From Anaerolineae bacterium (GTDB taxonomy: Bacteria; Chloroflexota; Anaerolineae; Aggregatilineales; Phototrophicaceae): a DNA stretch of 64,000 nt. The stretch is taken from positions 248,001 to 312,000 of the forward strand of contig JALHQT010000008.1 in assembly GCA_022841825.1 (NCBI GenBank). The letters run 5' to 3'. The position numbers were made by a program, and so were the translations under genes. Of this stretch, positions 8,637-17,234 are shown one piece after another (position 1 is the first letter of the stretch; the number at the start of each line of letters is the position of its first letter). The notes below the pieces were generated by a model that saw only the letters and a program-made list of their open reading frames with translations, did no database searches and had not been told where the DNA came from.

Positions 8637-9953
8637 CTACGGCTGTGTCTCAGCCAGCACCGTATTGACCATCACATCGACAAAGCGCGTCGGCTCTTCA
8701 TACAACGGCGTATGCCCGGAATTCTCGAACCAAATCAAGCGGTTGACCGGCGCATCAAGCCTATTGTGATACGCTTCGACCAGCGATGCCATCGCGTTGA
8801 CATCCCACCGTCCTTCCAGGAAGTAGACCGGCACATCCAGCGATGGCACATTTGTCATGAAGTCGATCTCGCCGAGACGCGGATAGACCGTCGAAAACAC
8901 CTGATCCAAGCCGCGTACCCAATTCACCTTGTCGATCAAACCGTACTCCGGCGCAAGCAGCACGTCGAACAGTCGATTATCGCTGCCACCCTCGCCCGCC
9001 GCATTGCGGTACATGTAACTGTTCAACACATTCAGGTATCCGGCATAAGTCCAGAAGTTCCCATCACCTGTGTACGGCGGCGCACCTGTGCGCTCAAGCT
9101 GTTCGAGCAGCGCGACATTGTCCTCTTGCCGCGCCATGTCGAGCGCAAACTCGTAGCCCATCTGATCGTTGAGCGTCGTATAGACCATCTGCGCGCTGGC
9201 GATGTAGGCGTGGAAGTCTTCGGGGTAGCGCTGCACCAGCCATGTCCCCAGGATCGTCCCCCACGATTCGCCCAGCACGTAAATCTTATCCTGCCCGAAG
9301 CGCTCGCGCAGCAGGAGTGTGAGTTCGTGCGCATCACTTACAAAACGCTCTGGAGTCAGCGCAGCAATATCGACTGCGCCGTAGGACTTGCCCGTCCCCG
9401 GTTGATCCCAGTTGACCACCACAAAGTGATCTTCGAGCGCGCCCAGGTAACGTCGCGTCCACGCCAGCTCGCTGCCGCCGGGACCACCTGCCAGGAACAG
9501 CAGCACCGGGTTCGAGACATCTTTGCCGCGAATCGTGATCCACTGCTCGGAGCCGCCAAGTGTGACCTGTTCGAGAGACGTAACGCTGTTCGGCAGCGGT
9601 TGCCCCTGCGCATCCAGGATCGCGGGGGTGCTGGCGAAGGTCTGCGAAAAGATGATCGCCAGGATCGAGACCCCGACGATGCCGCCGAAGCTGACGAGCG
9701 ACACCAGTAGGCTGCGTGAGGTCAGCAGCGCACCCAACAGCATGAGATCTGCCAGCGCCAGGATCACCGAGATGACCAGCGGCACCGACGTGCCGACGAA
9801 GAGCAGCACGACAGGCAGCGCAAGAATGAGGGCAAGCAGGAGTACAACAACTGCAAGCAGCCACGTTCCAAGGCGGCGTGTAAGGCTGCGCTCTACGATC
9901 TTCGGGGCGGCTTCGCCACCCAGGACGGGCTGATTCAGGCTATTCACACGCAT
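8637..9953 (-). CDS. membrane-anchored alpha/beta hydrolase (proline iminopeptidase-like)
   Basis: 438 residues from the ATG at 9953, which has AGAGGAAA about 8 bases before it. The first 130 residues hold several hydrophobic helices; the rest is an alpha/beta hydrolase. Visible elements are the oxyanion loop 'LAGGPGGSELAW', 'NWDQPGTGKSYG', the nucleophile elbow GESWG, and the late His in 'ENSGHTPLYEEP'. The HGGPG-like loop and WDQPGTGKS point to the proline iminopeptidase branch (S33), but with a membrane anchor that classic members lack. It probably faces outward. It sits 19 bases upstream of the DUF3828-like gene on the same strand and may share its transcript. Confidence 0.82.
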   Translation of the reverse strand: MRVNSLNQPVLGGEAAPKIVERSLTRRLGTWLLAVVVLLLALILALPVVLLFVGTSVPLVISVILALADLMLLGALLTSRSLLVSLVSFGGIVGVSILAIIFSQTFASTPAILDAQGQPLPNSVTSLEQVTLGGSEQWITIRGKDVSNPVLLFLAGGPGGSELAWTRRYLGALEDHFVVVNWDQPGTGKSYGAVDIAALTPERFVSDAHELTLLLRERFGQDKIYVLGESWGTILGTWLVQRYPEDFHAYIASAQMVYTTLNDQMGYEFALDMARQEDNVALLEQLERTGAPPYTGDGNFWTYAGYLNVLNSYMYRNAAGEGGSDNRLFDVLLAPEYGLIDKVNWVRGLDQVFSTVYPRLGEIDFMTNVPSLDVPVYFLEGRWDVNAMASLVEAYHNRLDAPVNRLIWFENSGHTPLYEEPTRFVDVMVNTVLAETQP

Positions 9954-10063
9954 GATGTTTTCCTCTAGTGACCTATCTACCGGATCGTCGCGAGAAATGC
10001 GTCCAAAACGGCGGCTCTTCATGGGGTGACGGGCGGATTAATCGCCAGCAGCGCCGTTCACCA

Positions 10064-10747
10064 TCAATCGACCGCGGTGTCGGCGTATGCTTTGTATGCA
10101 AACACAATGAACCACTGCAAGTAGGCAAGCTGCGTTATCCGCTCAACCAGCCCCAGAAGCGCAATGTCGTTCGCTATCAGGATGCCTGTAGACGCGCCGG
10201 ACAGAAGCATCACGAGCACCGATAGAATTGAGTAGACTCTGAAACCACGCCAGTGACTGGAGGACTGCTTCACTCCAAACCCGATGAGCAACATCGCCGC
10301 AACAATGCACAACGCCGAGACGCCGACCACAACCAGATGCATCGTGCCAGGCAAGGTTGCCGCAGACCCAATAGGATCTTGAGGAAATACGCTGGCAAGC
10401 AGCACCGCTTGTACACCATAGAGAACAATCAAAATGCCGCCGATTGCAACCCGTTTTCGCAGCCGGTTGTACTTCTCATAGATTGCCAATCCGAATACGG
10501 ACATCAGGATTGCAGAAACCACAAAGATTGCACTGAGAAGTACAATGTTTTGCGCGCCAGACTGTGTGAGTTCGCTCACCGCGTGGCGCAGATGCGAGTA
10601 GCCCGGTGTGATGAATCCGCCAAGCAGGACATTGAAGATGAAGATTAGGGAACCCAGAATGCCTGTCAGCATGACCGACCGGTTACTCAAGAAGCGGCTT
10701 GTGCCTTGTCCATGAGGCTGTGTGCTTGAGGTTGCGCGGGTTGACAT
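10064..10747 (-). CDS. DUF998-family membrane protein
   Basis: 227 residues with about six membrane helices. The segment 'FITPGYSHLRHAVSELTQSGAQN' after helix 1 is the hallmark of DUF998 proteins (P-x-Y-x-P/H...SELG), a family of small integral membrane proteins without an established function. The start at 10747 follows AAGGAGTC by a few bases. It lies between two hydrolase genes on the same strand, 110 bases upstream of the hydrolase at 8637-9953. Confidence 0.78.
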   Translation of the reverse strand: MSTRATSSTQPHGQGTSRFLSNRSVMLTGILGSLIFIFNVLLGGFITPGYSHLRHAVSELTQSGAQNIVLLSAIFVVSAILMSVFGLAIYEKYNRLRKRVAIGGILIVLYGVQAVLLASVFPQDPIGSAATLPGTMHLVVVGVSALCIVAAMLLIGFGVKQSSSHWRGFRVYSILSVLVMLLSGASTGILIANDIALLGLVERITQLAYLQWFIVFAYKAYADTAVD

Positions 10748-10809
10748 TACGACTCCTTAAATAGATAGATTGCGCAAATACTGAGTGAAAAACCTGGTCG
10801 TGCGGCTCC

Positions 10810-12252
10810 TTACGGCAGTTGAAAGCCGTCAGGTGGTCGTACACGTTCTGCACAGCTCATGTCGGGCGCTGTGGTGGGATCTTCGATGAATCCGGTCAGC
10901 AGCCGTGCGGCACACGGGTTTTGCGTGACGTAATGCAGGTGGTAGGGCAGCATCAACCCATGTCCATTCGGCAGCGTCGCCAGCGTCGAGTCCAGCCACT
11001 CCTGCGAACTAAACGGGTCGAGCGCGCCGCTCACAATCAGCGTTGGCACGTCACTGACGGCGGGCAGGCGATCTTCAAGGGTCGGCACACGCGCACCCCA
11101 GGCAGTGCATTGGGTGATCTCATTGTCGAGCCTGCGCTGGAACGCCGCCCGAAATACCGGACGGATCTCCTGCAATGCGGCACTGAAGTCCTCCGGCGTG
11201 ACGGCAAGGATGCTGTCAGTGCAGCGCATAGAAAAGTATGCGCCAATTGGATTCAATGGATCGGGCAGCGGCGTGAGCCGGGTCGCATACACCTCGACCA
11301 CCTCGTATTGTTCGGCGTACAAAGCGCCAATGAAGCCGGGGATGATCGGTATGTTCTGGTCATCTTTCATGAGTTGACTCAATCCGGCGATGAGTTCATA
11401 GCCAGTGACGACGACATCGACCCCATGTACCACCACGGGAAGCGGCTCGGCATTTAACCGCTCGACCACGACCGCCACGCTGTCCACCAAACCTTCTGGG
11501 AATGCGGCGCGGCACGCAGCATCTTCATCACAGAGTGCGGCGATGGCATCCAGAGTGCGCTGGAAATAGACCGGGATCGCCGAAGACAGGTCACCCTGTG
11601 GGGGCTGAAGCGCCGTCACGATGGCGGCACGGATGTTTTCCGGATGATCGCGCAGCAGCGTCATGGCGACCGACGAGCCATACGACCCGCCCCAGATGTT
11701 GTACGTCTCGTAGCCCAGCGCGCGCACAATATCGGCGGCGTCGGCGGCGTTATCGCGCGTGGTGAAGTCCGTGACATCGACGCCCTGCGCCGCGAAGCGA
11801 TCATGGCACGTTGTCACCCAGTCGGTGTTCGCCGGGTCGAGCGACTCCGGACAGGTCAACGCGGGTTCCGAGTAGCCCATGCCGCGATAGTCAAACAGTA
11901 TCAAATCCCGCTGGCGATTGACGCGCCGCATGAAATCGCCCAATCCTCCTGTGTAGGAGTCCAGCGTTCGTCCACCGGGTCCGCCATCCAGGAAGATAAG
12001 CGGGTCGGGCGAGGGATTGGGGCTGGTGGCGGCGAAGACTGCCACCGCCAGACGCACATCCGGCTCATCCGAATGGGCGCGATCCTGCGGCACGACGACC
12101 ATCCCGCAGCGCACATCCGCATGGCTGGCGAAGCGCACTGGGCAATCCCCCGGCTCGAATACCGGCACCGCCTGGACGGAGACAGCCGACGCGACGAAAG
12201 CGAGCAGCCACGAAGCAACAGCGATAACAAACCAGCGTACCAATCGGTTCAT
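10810..12252 (-). CDS. secreted alpha/beta hydrolase with TAP-like C-terminal domain
   Basis: 480 residues. An N-terminal signal peptide (residues 1 to about 28) precedes an alpha/beta hydrolase: oxyanion loop 'DGGPGGRTLD', 'DYRGMGYSEPAL', nucleophile GGSYGSS, an acid in 'VSGALDPFSS', and a late His in 'MLPYHLHYVTQNPC'. The Cys-rich loops and the C-terminal TAP-like segment match the secreted tripeptidyl aminopeptidase/SlpD-like branch of family S33. It is likely to trim peptides or esters outside the cell. The exact substrate is not visible. Confidence 0.85.
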   Translation of the reverse strand: MNRLVRWFVIAVASWLLAFVASAVSVQAVPVFEPGDCPVRFASHADVRCGMVVVPQDRAHSDEPDVRLAVAVFAATSPNPSPDPLIFLDGGPGGRTLDSYTGGLGDFMRRVNRQRDLILFDYRGMGYSEPALTCPESLDPANTDWVTTCHDRFAAQGVDVTDFTTRDNAADAADIVRALGYETYNIWGGSYGSSVAMTLLRDHPENIRAAIVTALQPPQGDLSSAIPVYFQRTLDAIAALCDEDAACRAAFPEGLVDSVAVVVERLNAEPLPVVVHGVDVVVTGYELIAGLSQLMKDDQNIPIIPGFIGALYAEQYEVVEVYATRLTPLPDPLNPIGAYFSMRCTDSILAVTPEDFSAALQEIRPVFRAAFQRRLDNEITQCTAWGARVPTLEDRLPAVSDVPTLIVSGALDPFSSQEWLDSTLATLPNGHGLMLPYHLHYVTQNPCAARLLTGFIEDPTTAPDMSCAERVRPPDGFQLP

Positions 12253-12335
12253 GACTCCATCCTCCCAATGATCGAAATATCCTCGGAGATTGTGCGACGC
12301 GACCAGACAGCAGGATCATTCATCAGCTTGGCTCC

Positions 12336-12761
12336 TCAACTCTCTCGCGCCAGTCGAACGTTTTCAGCGGCGATGACATGCCATAGGACGAACAGGACGA
12401 TACTTCCGCTCAGAAGCAGCATCCCCAGTGTCATCACGGATATACCCAGCGTGTCCCGCTGGCGAAGCGAGCGCCACCGGAGTGGCGAGATGTGCGTGTG
12501 CATGACAAAGGCTGTATTCATCACAAATGGCAGCAGCCCTATCACGATCAGCATGAAGGGAAGCGCGACATGCTCGCCCAGGCGATTCGTCCCGGCGAGC
12601 ACGGGGCTGAACGCATAACCCGCCAATTCGACGACAAACAGCGACTCGAAACCAGCGAACACGCCCATCAGCCGCCAACCGACGCCATCGCGAGCGAGCA
12701 GCGACAAGACCAGCGCCCCATGGAGTGCGAGCCAGAATGTCGTCGTCGCAGAGTCGTGCAT
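12336..12761 (-). CDS. small membrane protein, function unknown
   Basis: 141 residues with four predicted membrane helices (about 8-22, 33-50, 66-88 and 112-132). I recognise no family motif. The layout (a His pair 'MHTHI' between helices 3 and 4) is like several DUF families of small bacterial membrane proteins. It lies upstream of the secreted hydrolase with a gap of 83 bases, on the same strand, and is divergent from the two-component genes. Confidence 0.6.
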   Translation of the reverse strand: MHDSATTTFWLALHGALVLSLLARDGVGWRLMGVFAGFESLFVVELAGYAFSPVLAGTNRLGEHVALPFMLIVIGLLPFVMNTAFVMHTHISPLRWRSLRQRDTLGISVMTLGMLLLSGSIVLFVLWHVIAAENVRLARES

Positions 12762-12875
12762 CCCCGGCAGCCTTGTGGTATGTCCCCCAACACTCTCAGC
12801 CTACGCCACCCCAGACACGCTGTCTTCCGACGCGCGAGGAGTCCTGTCCCCCGATGAGCGATGGGGACTGCACCT

Positions 12876-12887
12876 GGTCAGTTGGCG
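12876..12887. promoter_or_regulatory. degenerate copy of the GGTCANNTGACC operator
   Basis: GGTCAGTTGGCG with flanks CCT and AGG matches 14 of the 16 defined positions of the longer consensus CCTGGTCANNTGACCAGG, and 10 of 12 in the core. It lies 109 bases before the sensor kinase start, a distance similar to the complete copies. A -10-like TACACT follows at 12953, so the spacing differs from the other sites. On its own it would not be called. Confidence 0.3.
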
Positions 12888-12996
12888 AGGTCATGACATT
12901 CATCACCAAAATTAATGTCCCTGGACGCTCCTTCACAGATTGCAAACCGCGTTACACTGAGTGGAGTCTGCCTACCGGAAGCAGAAAGGGGGTCGG

Positions 12997-14595
12997 ATGT
13001 CAGATCGGCACAATTCAAGCGACACATCCCCTATTTCAGATCCCGCACATGACCACACCGAACATCTACTGGGGATGCTGTTCGACCAGATGCCAATGGG
13101 CGTCGTGGTCTTTGACCGCGGCTACAATATCGTGCGTCATAACCCCACCTGGGCAGGACACATCCGAACCTATACAAAAGCGGGTGAAGTCCGGATCGGT
13201 CAGAACTTTTTTGATCTCGTCCCCGACGCACGCGCTACTCTGAAACCGCTGTTCGACCAGGTGTTGGCGGGCGTCCCTTTCCGGCAGGACAGCGTGAAGC
13301 TGACCGCAGATGGCATCGACTCGTGGTGGAACCTGGCGCTTGAGCCGATCCCGAACGGCGGGCTTCCCTCTGGCATTCTTGGTGTCTCGACGGATGTCAC
13401 CGCGCAGATTCAAACGCAGGCGGAACTGAAGCACGCGCTCGACGAACTGCGCCAGTCTCACGAGCGCATCGAGCAGCGGGTCGCCAACCGCACACATGAA
13501 CTCATGACGCTGATCAACGTACAGCAGGCACTCGCCAGCCGTCTGGACACCCAGGAAATCTTGCAGCTCATCGCGGATGAGTCGCGTCGCCTGACCAGCA
13601 CTGACATCAGTGCGCTCTTCATGCCAGACCAGGATGGGCTTTCGCTCGCCGTTCTCTCTACCGAATATGCGGTCGATATTGAGCCAGGCTACCGCATGTC
13701 GCTCACGGACTCTGTGACGGGCAGAGCATTTGCCACCGGGCAAGTGCTGCGCGTGGATGACTCGGGTCGCGAGAGTCACGTCGACCCGGTCGCCATGAGC
13801 AAAGCCTTCGTGCGCTCGATTCTATCTATCCCGCTGATCAGCGACAGCCGCACCCTCGGTGTCCTGTCCGTCGGCAATCGCACAGGTAAGTCGCTCGGCG
13901 AAGAGGTCGAACGCCTGTTGAAGCTTATGGTGCCGTCGGCGGTCATCGCGCTCGAAAATGTGAAGCGCTACGAGCAGGTGCGCGAGGCGGCAGCAGCGGA
14001 CGAACGAGGGCGGTTAGCCCGTGACCTGCATGATGCCGTCACCCAGACCTTGTTCTCAGCCAGCCTGACGGCAGAAGTGCTGCCCAAAATCTGGGATCGC
14101 AATCCGCAAGAAGGCATCAAGCGGCTGGAAAAGCTGCGCGAGCTGACGCGCGGCGCGCTGGCAGAAATGCGCACGCTGCTGCTGGAACTGCGCCCCTCCG
14201 CTTTGACAGAAGTGCCGCTCTGCGACCTGCTGCGCCAGCTCGCCGAAGGCATCGCCGGGCGCACGCGCATTCGGATCGATGTCAACGTCACCGGCACACG
14301 CGCACTCCCGACAGATGTGCAGATTGCCTTTTACCGTATCGCGCAGGAAGCCCTCAACAATGTAGCGAAACACTCCGGCGCAACGCACGCAGCCGTCGAT
14401 CTACGTTTCGAACGCAGGGTAATTCACATGGAAATCCGTGATGATGGCTGCGGCTTCGATCCTGCGTCCAGCGCAGCACATCATCTGGGCTTGAAGATCA
14501 TGACTGAGCGCGCCCAGGAAGTCGGCGCAGATCTATTGGTACAGACAGAAGTGGGGCGCGGAACTATCGTAACCGTTTTGCGAAATGAGGAGTAA
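12997..14595 (+). CDS. NarL-type sensor histidine kinase (PAS-GAF-HisKA_3-HATPase)
   Basis: 532 residues from the ATG at 12997, with AAAGGGGG 4 bases upstream. There is no membrane segment. Domains in order: PAS about 25-135, a coiled coil about 140-170, GAF about 170-320, a HisKA_3 dimerisation domain with phospho-acceptor H345 in 'RGRLARDLHDAVTQTLF', and HATPase about 435-530 (N box 'EALNNVAKHS', 'DDGCGFD'). It is therefore a cytoplasmic kinase sensing a small molecule or redox state through PAS/GAF. The response regulator follows after 8 bases. A degenerate copy of the regional operator lies upstream, so the pair may be self-regulated. Confidence 0.92.
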   Translation: MSDRHNSSDTSPISDPAHDHTEHLLGMLFDQMPMGVVVFDRGYNIVRHNPTWAGHIRTYTKAGEVRIGQNFFDLVPDARATLKPLFDQVLAGVPFRQDSVKLTADGIDSWWNLALEPIPNGGLPSGILGVSTDVTAQIQTQAELKHALDELRQSHERIEQRVANRTHELMTLINVQQALASRLDTQEILQLIADESRRLTSTDISALFMPDQDGLSLAVLSTEYAVDIEPGYRMSLTDSVTGRAFATGQVLRVDDSGRESHVDPVAMSKAFVRSILSIPLISDSRTLGVLSVGNRTGKSLGEEVERLLKLMVPSAVIALENVKRYEQVREAAAADERGRLARDLHDAVTQTLFSASLTAEVLPKIWDRNPQEGIKRLEKLRELTRGALAEMRTLLLELRPSALTEVPLCDLLRQLAEGIAGRTRIRIDVNVTGTRALPTDVQIAFYRIAQEALNNVAKHSGATHAAVDLRFERRVIHMEIRDDGCGFDPASSAAHHLGLKIMTERAQEVGADLLVQTEVGRGTIVTVLRNEE

Positions 14596-14603
14596 GTCCC
14601 AAG

Positions 14604-15242
14604 ATGACCCTTAATCCTATACGTGTGCTGATTGTGGACGACCACTCGGTCGTGCGCAGCGGCTTGTCCGATTTTCTGATGGTCTATGACGATCTCGAAC
14701 TTGTCGGTGAGGCAAGCGGTGGGCGGGCAGCAGTCGATCTATGCGTGAAGCTGCAACCCGATGTCGTCCTGATGGATATGGTCATGCCAGAAATGGACGG
14801 CGCAGCCGCCACGCAGGCGATCCGGACGCACTGCCCGGCGATTCAGGTGATCGCGCTGACGAGCTTTCGTGAGGAGGAATTGGTCAATGCCGCGCTCAAA
14901 GCCGGAGCAATAGGCTATCTCCTGAAGAATGTCACGGCTGAAGAGCTGGCAGCGGCGATCCGCTCGGCGGTGATCGGTCGCCCCACCCTGTCGCCAGAGG
15001 CGACGCTTGCACTCATGCACACGGCGACCGCCCCAAAACCTCCCGGCTTTGATCTGACAGAACGCGAGCGCGAAGTGCTGGCGCTAATGGCGGGCGGACT
15101 GAACAACGGGCAGATCGCAGAAAAACTGACGGTCAGCCTGTCCACCGTCAAATACCACGTCAGCAACGTCATCTCAAAGCTCGGTGCGTCCAATCGCACA
15201 GAAGCTGCGACCCTCGCTATTCAGCATCACCTGGTCGGCTGA
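14604..15242 (+). CDS. NarL/FixJ-family response regulator
   Basis: 212 residues. The receiver domain has the acidic pair D12-D13, phosphorylation site D58 (LMDMVMPEMDG), switch Thr/Ser in 'IALTSF' and Lys in 'YLLKN'. The C-terminus is a LuxR-type HTH (about 148-205) with 'LTEREREVLALMAGGLNNGQIA' and 'STVKYHVSNVISKL'. It is the partner of the preceding kinase. Its HTH type binds short palindromes as a dimer, which makes it the obvious local candidate for the GGTC(A/G)NNTGACC boxes found downstream. That link is inference. Confidence 0.93.
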   Translation: MTLNPIRVLIVDDHSVVRSGLSDFLMVYDDLELVGEASGGRAAVDLCVKLQPDVVLMDMVMPEMDGAAATQAIRTHCPAIQVIALTSFREEELVNAALKAGAIGYLLKNVTAEELAAAIRSAVIGRPTLSPEATLALMHTATAPKPPGFDLTEREREVLALMAGGLNNGQIAEKLTVSLSTVKYHVSNVISKLGASNRTEAATLAIQHHLVG

Positions 15243-15244
15243 CC
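15233..15244. promoter_or_regulatory. palindromic operator GGTCGGCTGACC
   Basis: One of five copies of GGTC(A/G)NNTGACC. Here the palindrome extends to CCTGGTC-GGCT-GACCAGG (15230-15247). It overlaps the stop codon of the response regulator and lies 120 bases before the start at 15365. No hexamer matches exactly at the spacing seen for other copies; TATCGC one base closer or TCTAAT at 15318 are candidates. Confidence 0.5.
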
Positions 15245-15282
15245 AGGGACTCTCCTCATCCTCTGACCCCGCGCAAGACTCC

Positions 15283-15305
15283 CCCCCAGCATATCGCTGG
15301 AGGGG
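15283..15305 (+). terminator. short GC hairpin after the two-component operon
   Basis: CCCC-CCAGC, loop ATATC, GCTGG-A-GGGG forms a stable stem with one bulge. It has no run of T behind it, so it may be a weak or factor-dependent terminator, or only a leader structure of the next gene. Confidence 0.3.
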
Positions 15306-15364
15306 AACAGTCTATTGTCTAATAAGGGAGGCATCTTAGAAGCCCACACTTTAGGAGACAGCGC

Positions 15365-15751
15365 ATGTTACGTCCGCTCTTGGCAATAATCCTTGCGGCT
15401 CACGGCATTGGACACATCCTATTTCTCGTCCCGTTGCTCGGAATTGCCGATTGGGGGCAGTCCACGCGCTCATGGCTGCTTTCAGACATGACACTTGCAC
15501 GTCTTACCGGTGCACTGATCTGGATTGCAGCCCTCATCGCTTTTGGTGCTGCTGTGTTTGGACTCATGAGTCAACAACCCTGGTGGCGCACGGCAGCAGT
15601 GATAGCAGCAATCATTTCGACGGTGGGATTACTCCTGTTCTGGGCAGCACCGATCACCGGATCGGTTTGGGCAGCGCTGATTGTTAATGTGGTGATTGTC
15701 ATTGCACTCGCGCTCCTGCGCGTTCCAAGCGTTGATGCCCTGGGATCGTGA
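15365..15751 (+). CDS. small four-helix membrane protein
   Basis: 128 residues with four membrane helices (about 4-24, 40-62, 72-93 and 98-118) and 'AHGIGH' in helix 1. It is not a family I can name with confidence; many Chloroflexota and actinobacterial genomes carry similar four-helix proteins of unknown role. AGGAGACAGCGC lies directly before the ATG. It is the first gene after the operator at 15233 and heads a string of same-strand genes. Confidence 0.65.
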   Translation: MLRPLLAIILAAHGIGHILFLVPLLGIADWGQSTRSWLLSDMTLARLTGALIWIAALIAFGAAVFGLMSQQPWWRTAAVIAAIISTVGLLLFWAAPITGSVWAALIVNVVIVIALALLRVPSVDALGS

Positions 15752-15788
15752 ACGTTTCAAACCGTTTCAAAGCGTCGGAGGCATAAAC

Positions 15789-16259
15789 ATGGAAACTACA
15801 ACAGCTCCCGAAGTTCAACTGGAAGACATGAAGGAAAAGTCGGTCGTCGGCATCCGCTTTCACACCAAGGGAAGCGAGCTGCCGGGTAACCTGCAGAAGG
15901 TCTATGCGCGCGTGCTTGAGCATCTGAAGACGCACTTCTCCAAATCGGACAGCGCCTACTGCCTCTACCATGACATGGAGAAGCAACCCTGGGATGTCGA
16001 GGCGGGTTTCGTCGTCCATCAGATCGTCGCCAGCCAGGACGACATCGAGTTCGGCACGCTGCCCGGTGGTCGGATGGCGACGCTCTGGCACATCGGACCC
16101 TACAACACCCTGAACGACTCGTGGATGGCGCTGGACGCCTACATCAAAGAACACCATCTGCATCCGAACAAGGTCATGTGGGAGCTTTACACAACCGACC
16201 CGGCGACCGAGCCAGACCCCACAAAGCAGCGCACGCTGCTGGTCTGGCCCGTCGAATAA
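15789..16259 (+). CDS. GyrI-like/AraC effector-binding domain protein
   Basis: 156 residues from the ATG at 15789, which has GGAGG 7 bases upstream. The chain is a stand-alone GyrI-like (SOUL-type) domain: 'MKEKSVVGIRFHTKGSELPG' opens the first strand, 'AGFVVHQ' and 'LPGGRMATLWHIGPYNTLNDSW' form the typical binding-cleft strand and loop, and 'ELYTTDPATEPDPTKQRTLLVWPV' closes it. These domains bind small hydrophobic or cationic molecules and either act as drug sensors or hydrolyse them. There is no DNA-binding domain. The avidin-like gene follows at once. Confidence 0.82.
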   Translation: METTTAPEVQLEDMKEKSVVGIRFHTKGSELPGNLQKVYARVLEHLKTHFSKSDSAYCLYHDMEKQPWDVEAGFVVHQIVASQDDIEFGTLPGGRMATLWHIGPYNTLNDSWMALDAYIKEHHLHPNKVMWELYTTDPATEPDPTKQRTLLVWPVE

Positions 16260-16277
16260 ATGAAACTGGAGAAAACT

Positions 16278-16652
16278 ATGAAGACCCTTGCAGGAACCTG
16301 GTACAGCGAGCGTGGTTCTCGTCTGGAAATCAGTGTCAATGACGCTGGCAGAATTGAAGGCAGCTACGCGCGTCCACATGGAAAATCCGCAGGAGACTTC
16401 CGCCTTGTTGGGATGGTCGATCCCGCACAGGTGGATGGGAATCGCTGTCTCGGCTTTGTCGTTATGTGGAACAATCCTCAGCTCAACCAGCACTCGATCA
16501 GCACCTGGTGTGGGCAGTATCACAGCGCAAGCGGTGACGAATTCCTGGATATGACCTGGCTGCTTACCGAAGAAGTGATGCCGGATGAAGATTGGAAGTC
16601 CACCCGCGTTGGCAAGGACATCTTCCATCGCCAAGCGCCGTCAAGCGAGTGA
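16278..16652 (+). CDS. avidin/streptavidin-family protein, cytoplasmic
   Basis: 124 residues from the ATG at 16278, which has GGAG 7 bases upstream; an alternative ATG at 16260 abuts the previous stop and adds six residues. The avidin pattern is unmistakable: 'LAGTWYSERGS', 'GRIEGSY', 'WNNPQLNQHSISTWCGQY', 'TWLLTEE' and 'DWKSTRVGKDIF'. Against streptavidin, S27, Y43, W79, S88, W92, W108, W120 and D128 are kept (S14, Y30, W64, S73, W77, W94, W106, D114). N23 is replaced by S10, T90 by S75, and S45 by R32. Known avidins are secreted; this one has no signal peptide. It may bind biotin weakly or another ligand. Confidence 0.85.
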   Translation: MKTLAGTWYSERGSRLEISVNDAGRIEGSYARPHGKSAGDFRLVGMVDPAQVDGNRCLGFVVMWNNPQLNQHSISTWCGQYHSASGDEFLDMTWLLTEEVMPDEDWKSTRVGKDIFHRQAPSSE

Positions 16653-16701
16653 GCCGGACCGTAAAACAGTATGAGATAAATTCGAAAAGGAGGAGATCAC
16701 C

Positions 16702-17220
16702 ATGCAGACTTATGTGCTCGTCGCCTACGCCAGCAAGTATGGCGCGACCAAGGAGATTGCCGAAAAGATAGGGCAGGTGCTCAATGCCTCTGGAATCGTC
16801 ACAGATGTCGAAGCGATTGAACAGGTGCGCGACCTGAAACCCTATACTGCCGTCATCCTCGGCAGCGCGGTCTATGCCGGGCAGTGGCTGGGCGAAGCGA
16901 CTGCCTTCCTCAAGGCGCACGAGATTGAACTGGCGCAGCGCCCAACCTGGTTCTTTTCCAGCGGACCCACTGGCGAAGGCGACCCTATCGAATTGATGAA
17001 GGGTTGGCGCTTCCCAGAAGGTCAGAAAGCGTTCGCGGAACACATCCAACCGCGTGACATCATGCTTTTCCATGGTGCGCTCGATCTGGGTAAACTCAAT
17101 TTCGCCGAGAAACTGATCGTCAAAGGCTTCAAGGCACCCACAGGTGACTTCCGGGACTGGAGCGTCATCACAGGCTGGGCAGTGCAAATTGTCGAGGCGC
17201 TTACAGCGGTCAAAGCCTGA
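16702..17220 (+). CDS. flavodoxin-domain protein (HemG/menaquinone-dependent oxidase-like)
   Basis: 172 residues with AAAAGGAGGAG before the ATG. 'VAYASKYGATKEIAEKIGQVL' is the FMN phosphate loop, 'VILGSAVYAGQWLGEATAFL' the 60s loop and 'PTWFFSSGPTGEGDP' the next strand. This matches the flavodoxin-like family that includes HemG protoporphyrinogen oxidase, though many members are simple flavodoxins with other roles. It is likely to be a cytoplasmic electron carrier or quinone-linked reductase. It lies between the avidin-like gene and a receiver-domain gene. Confidence 0.85.
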   Translation: MQTYVLVAYASKYGATKEIAEKIGQVLNASGIVTDVEAIEQVRDLKPYTAVILGSAVYAGQWLGEATAFLKAHEIELAQRPTWFFSSGPTGEGDPIELMKGWRFPEGQKAFAEHIQPRDIMLFHGALDLGKLNFAEKLIVKGFKAPTGDFRDWSVITGWAVQIVEALTAVKA

Positions 17221-17234
17221 GAACGGAACCGATC

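Noticed and set aside
8574-9710. A 378-residue plus-strand open frame antisense to the membrane-anchored hydrolase
   Set aside because: It lies opposite a hydrolase with full catalytic motifs and has no recognisable domain.
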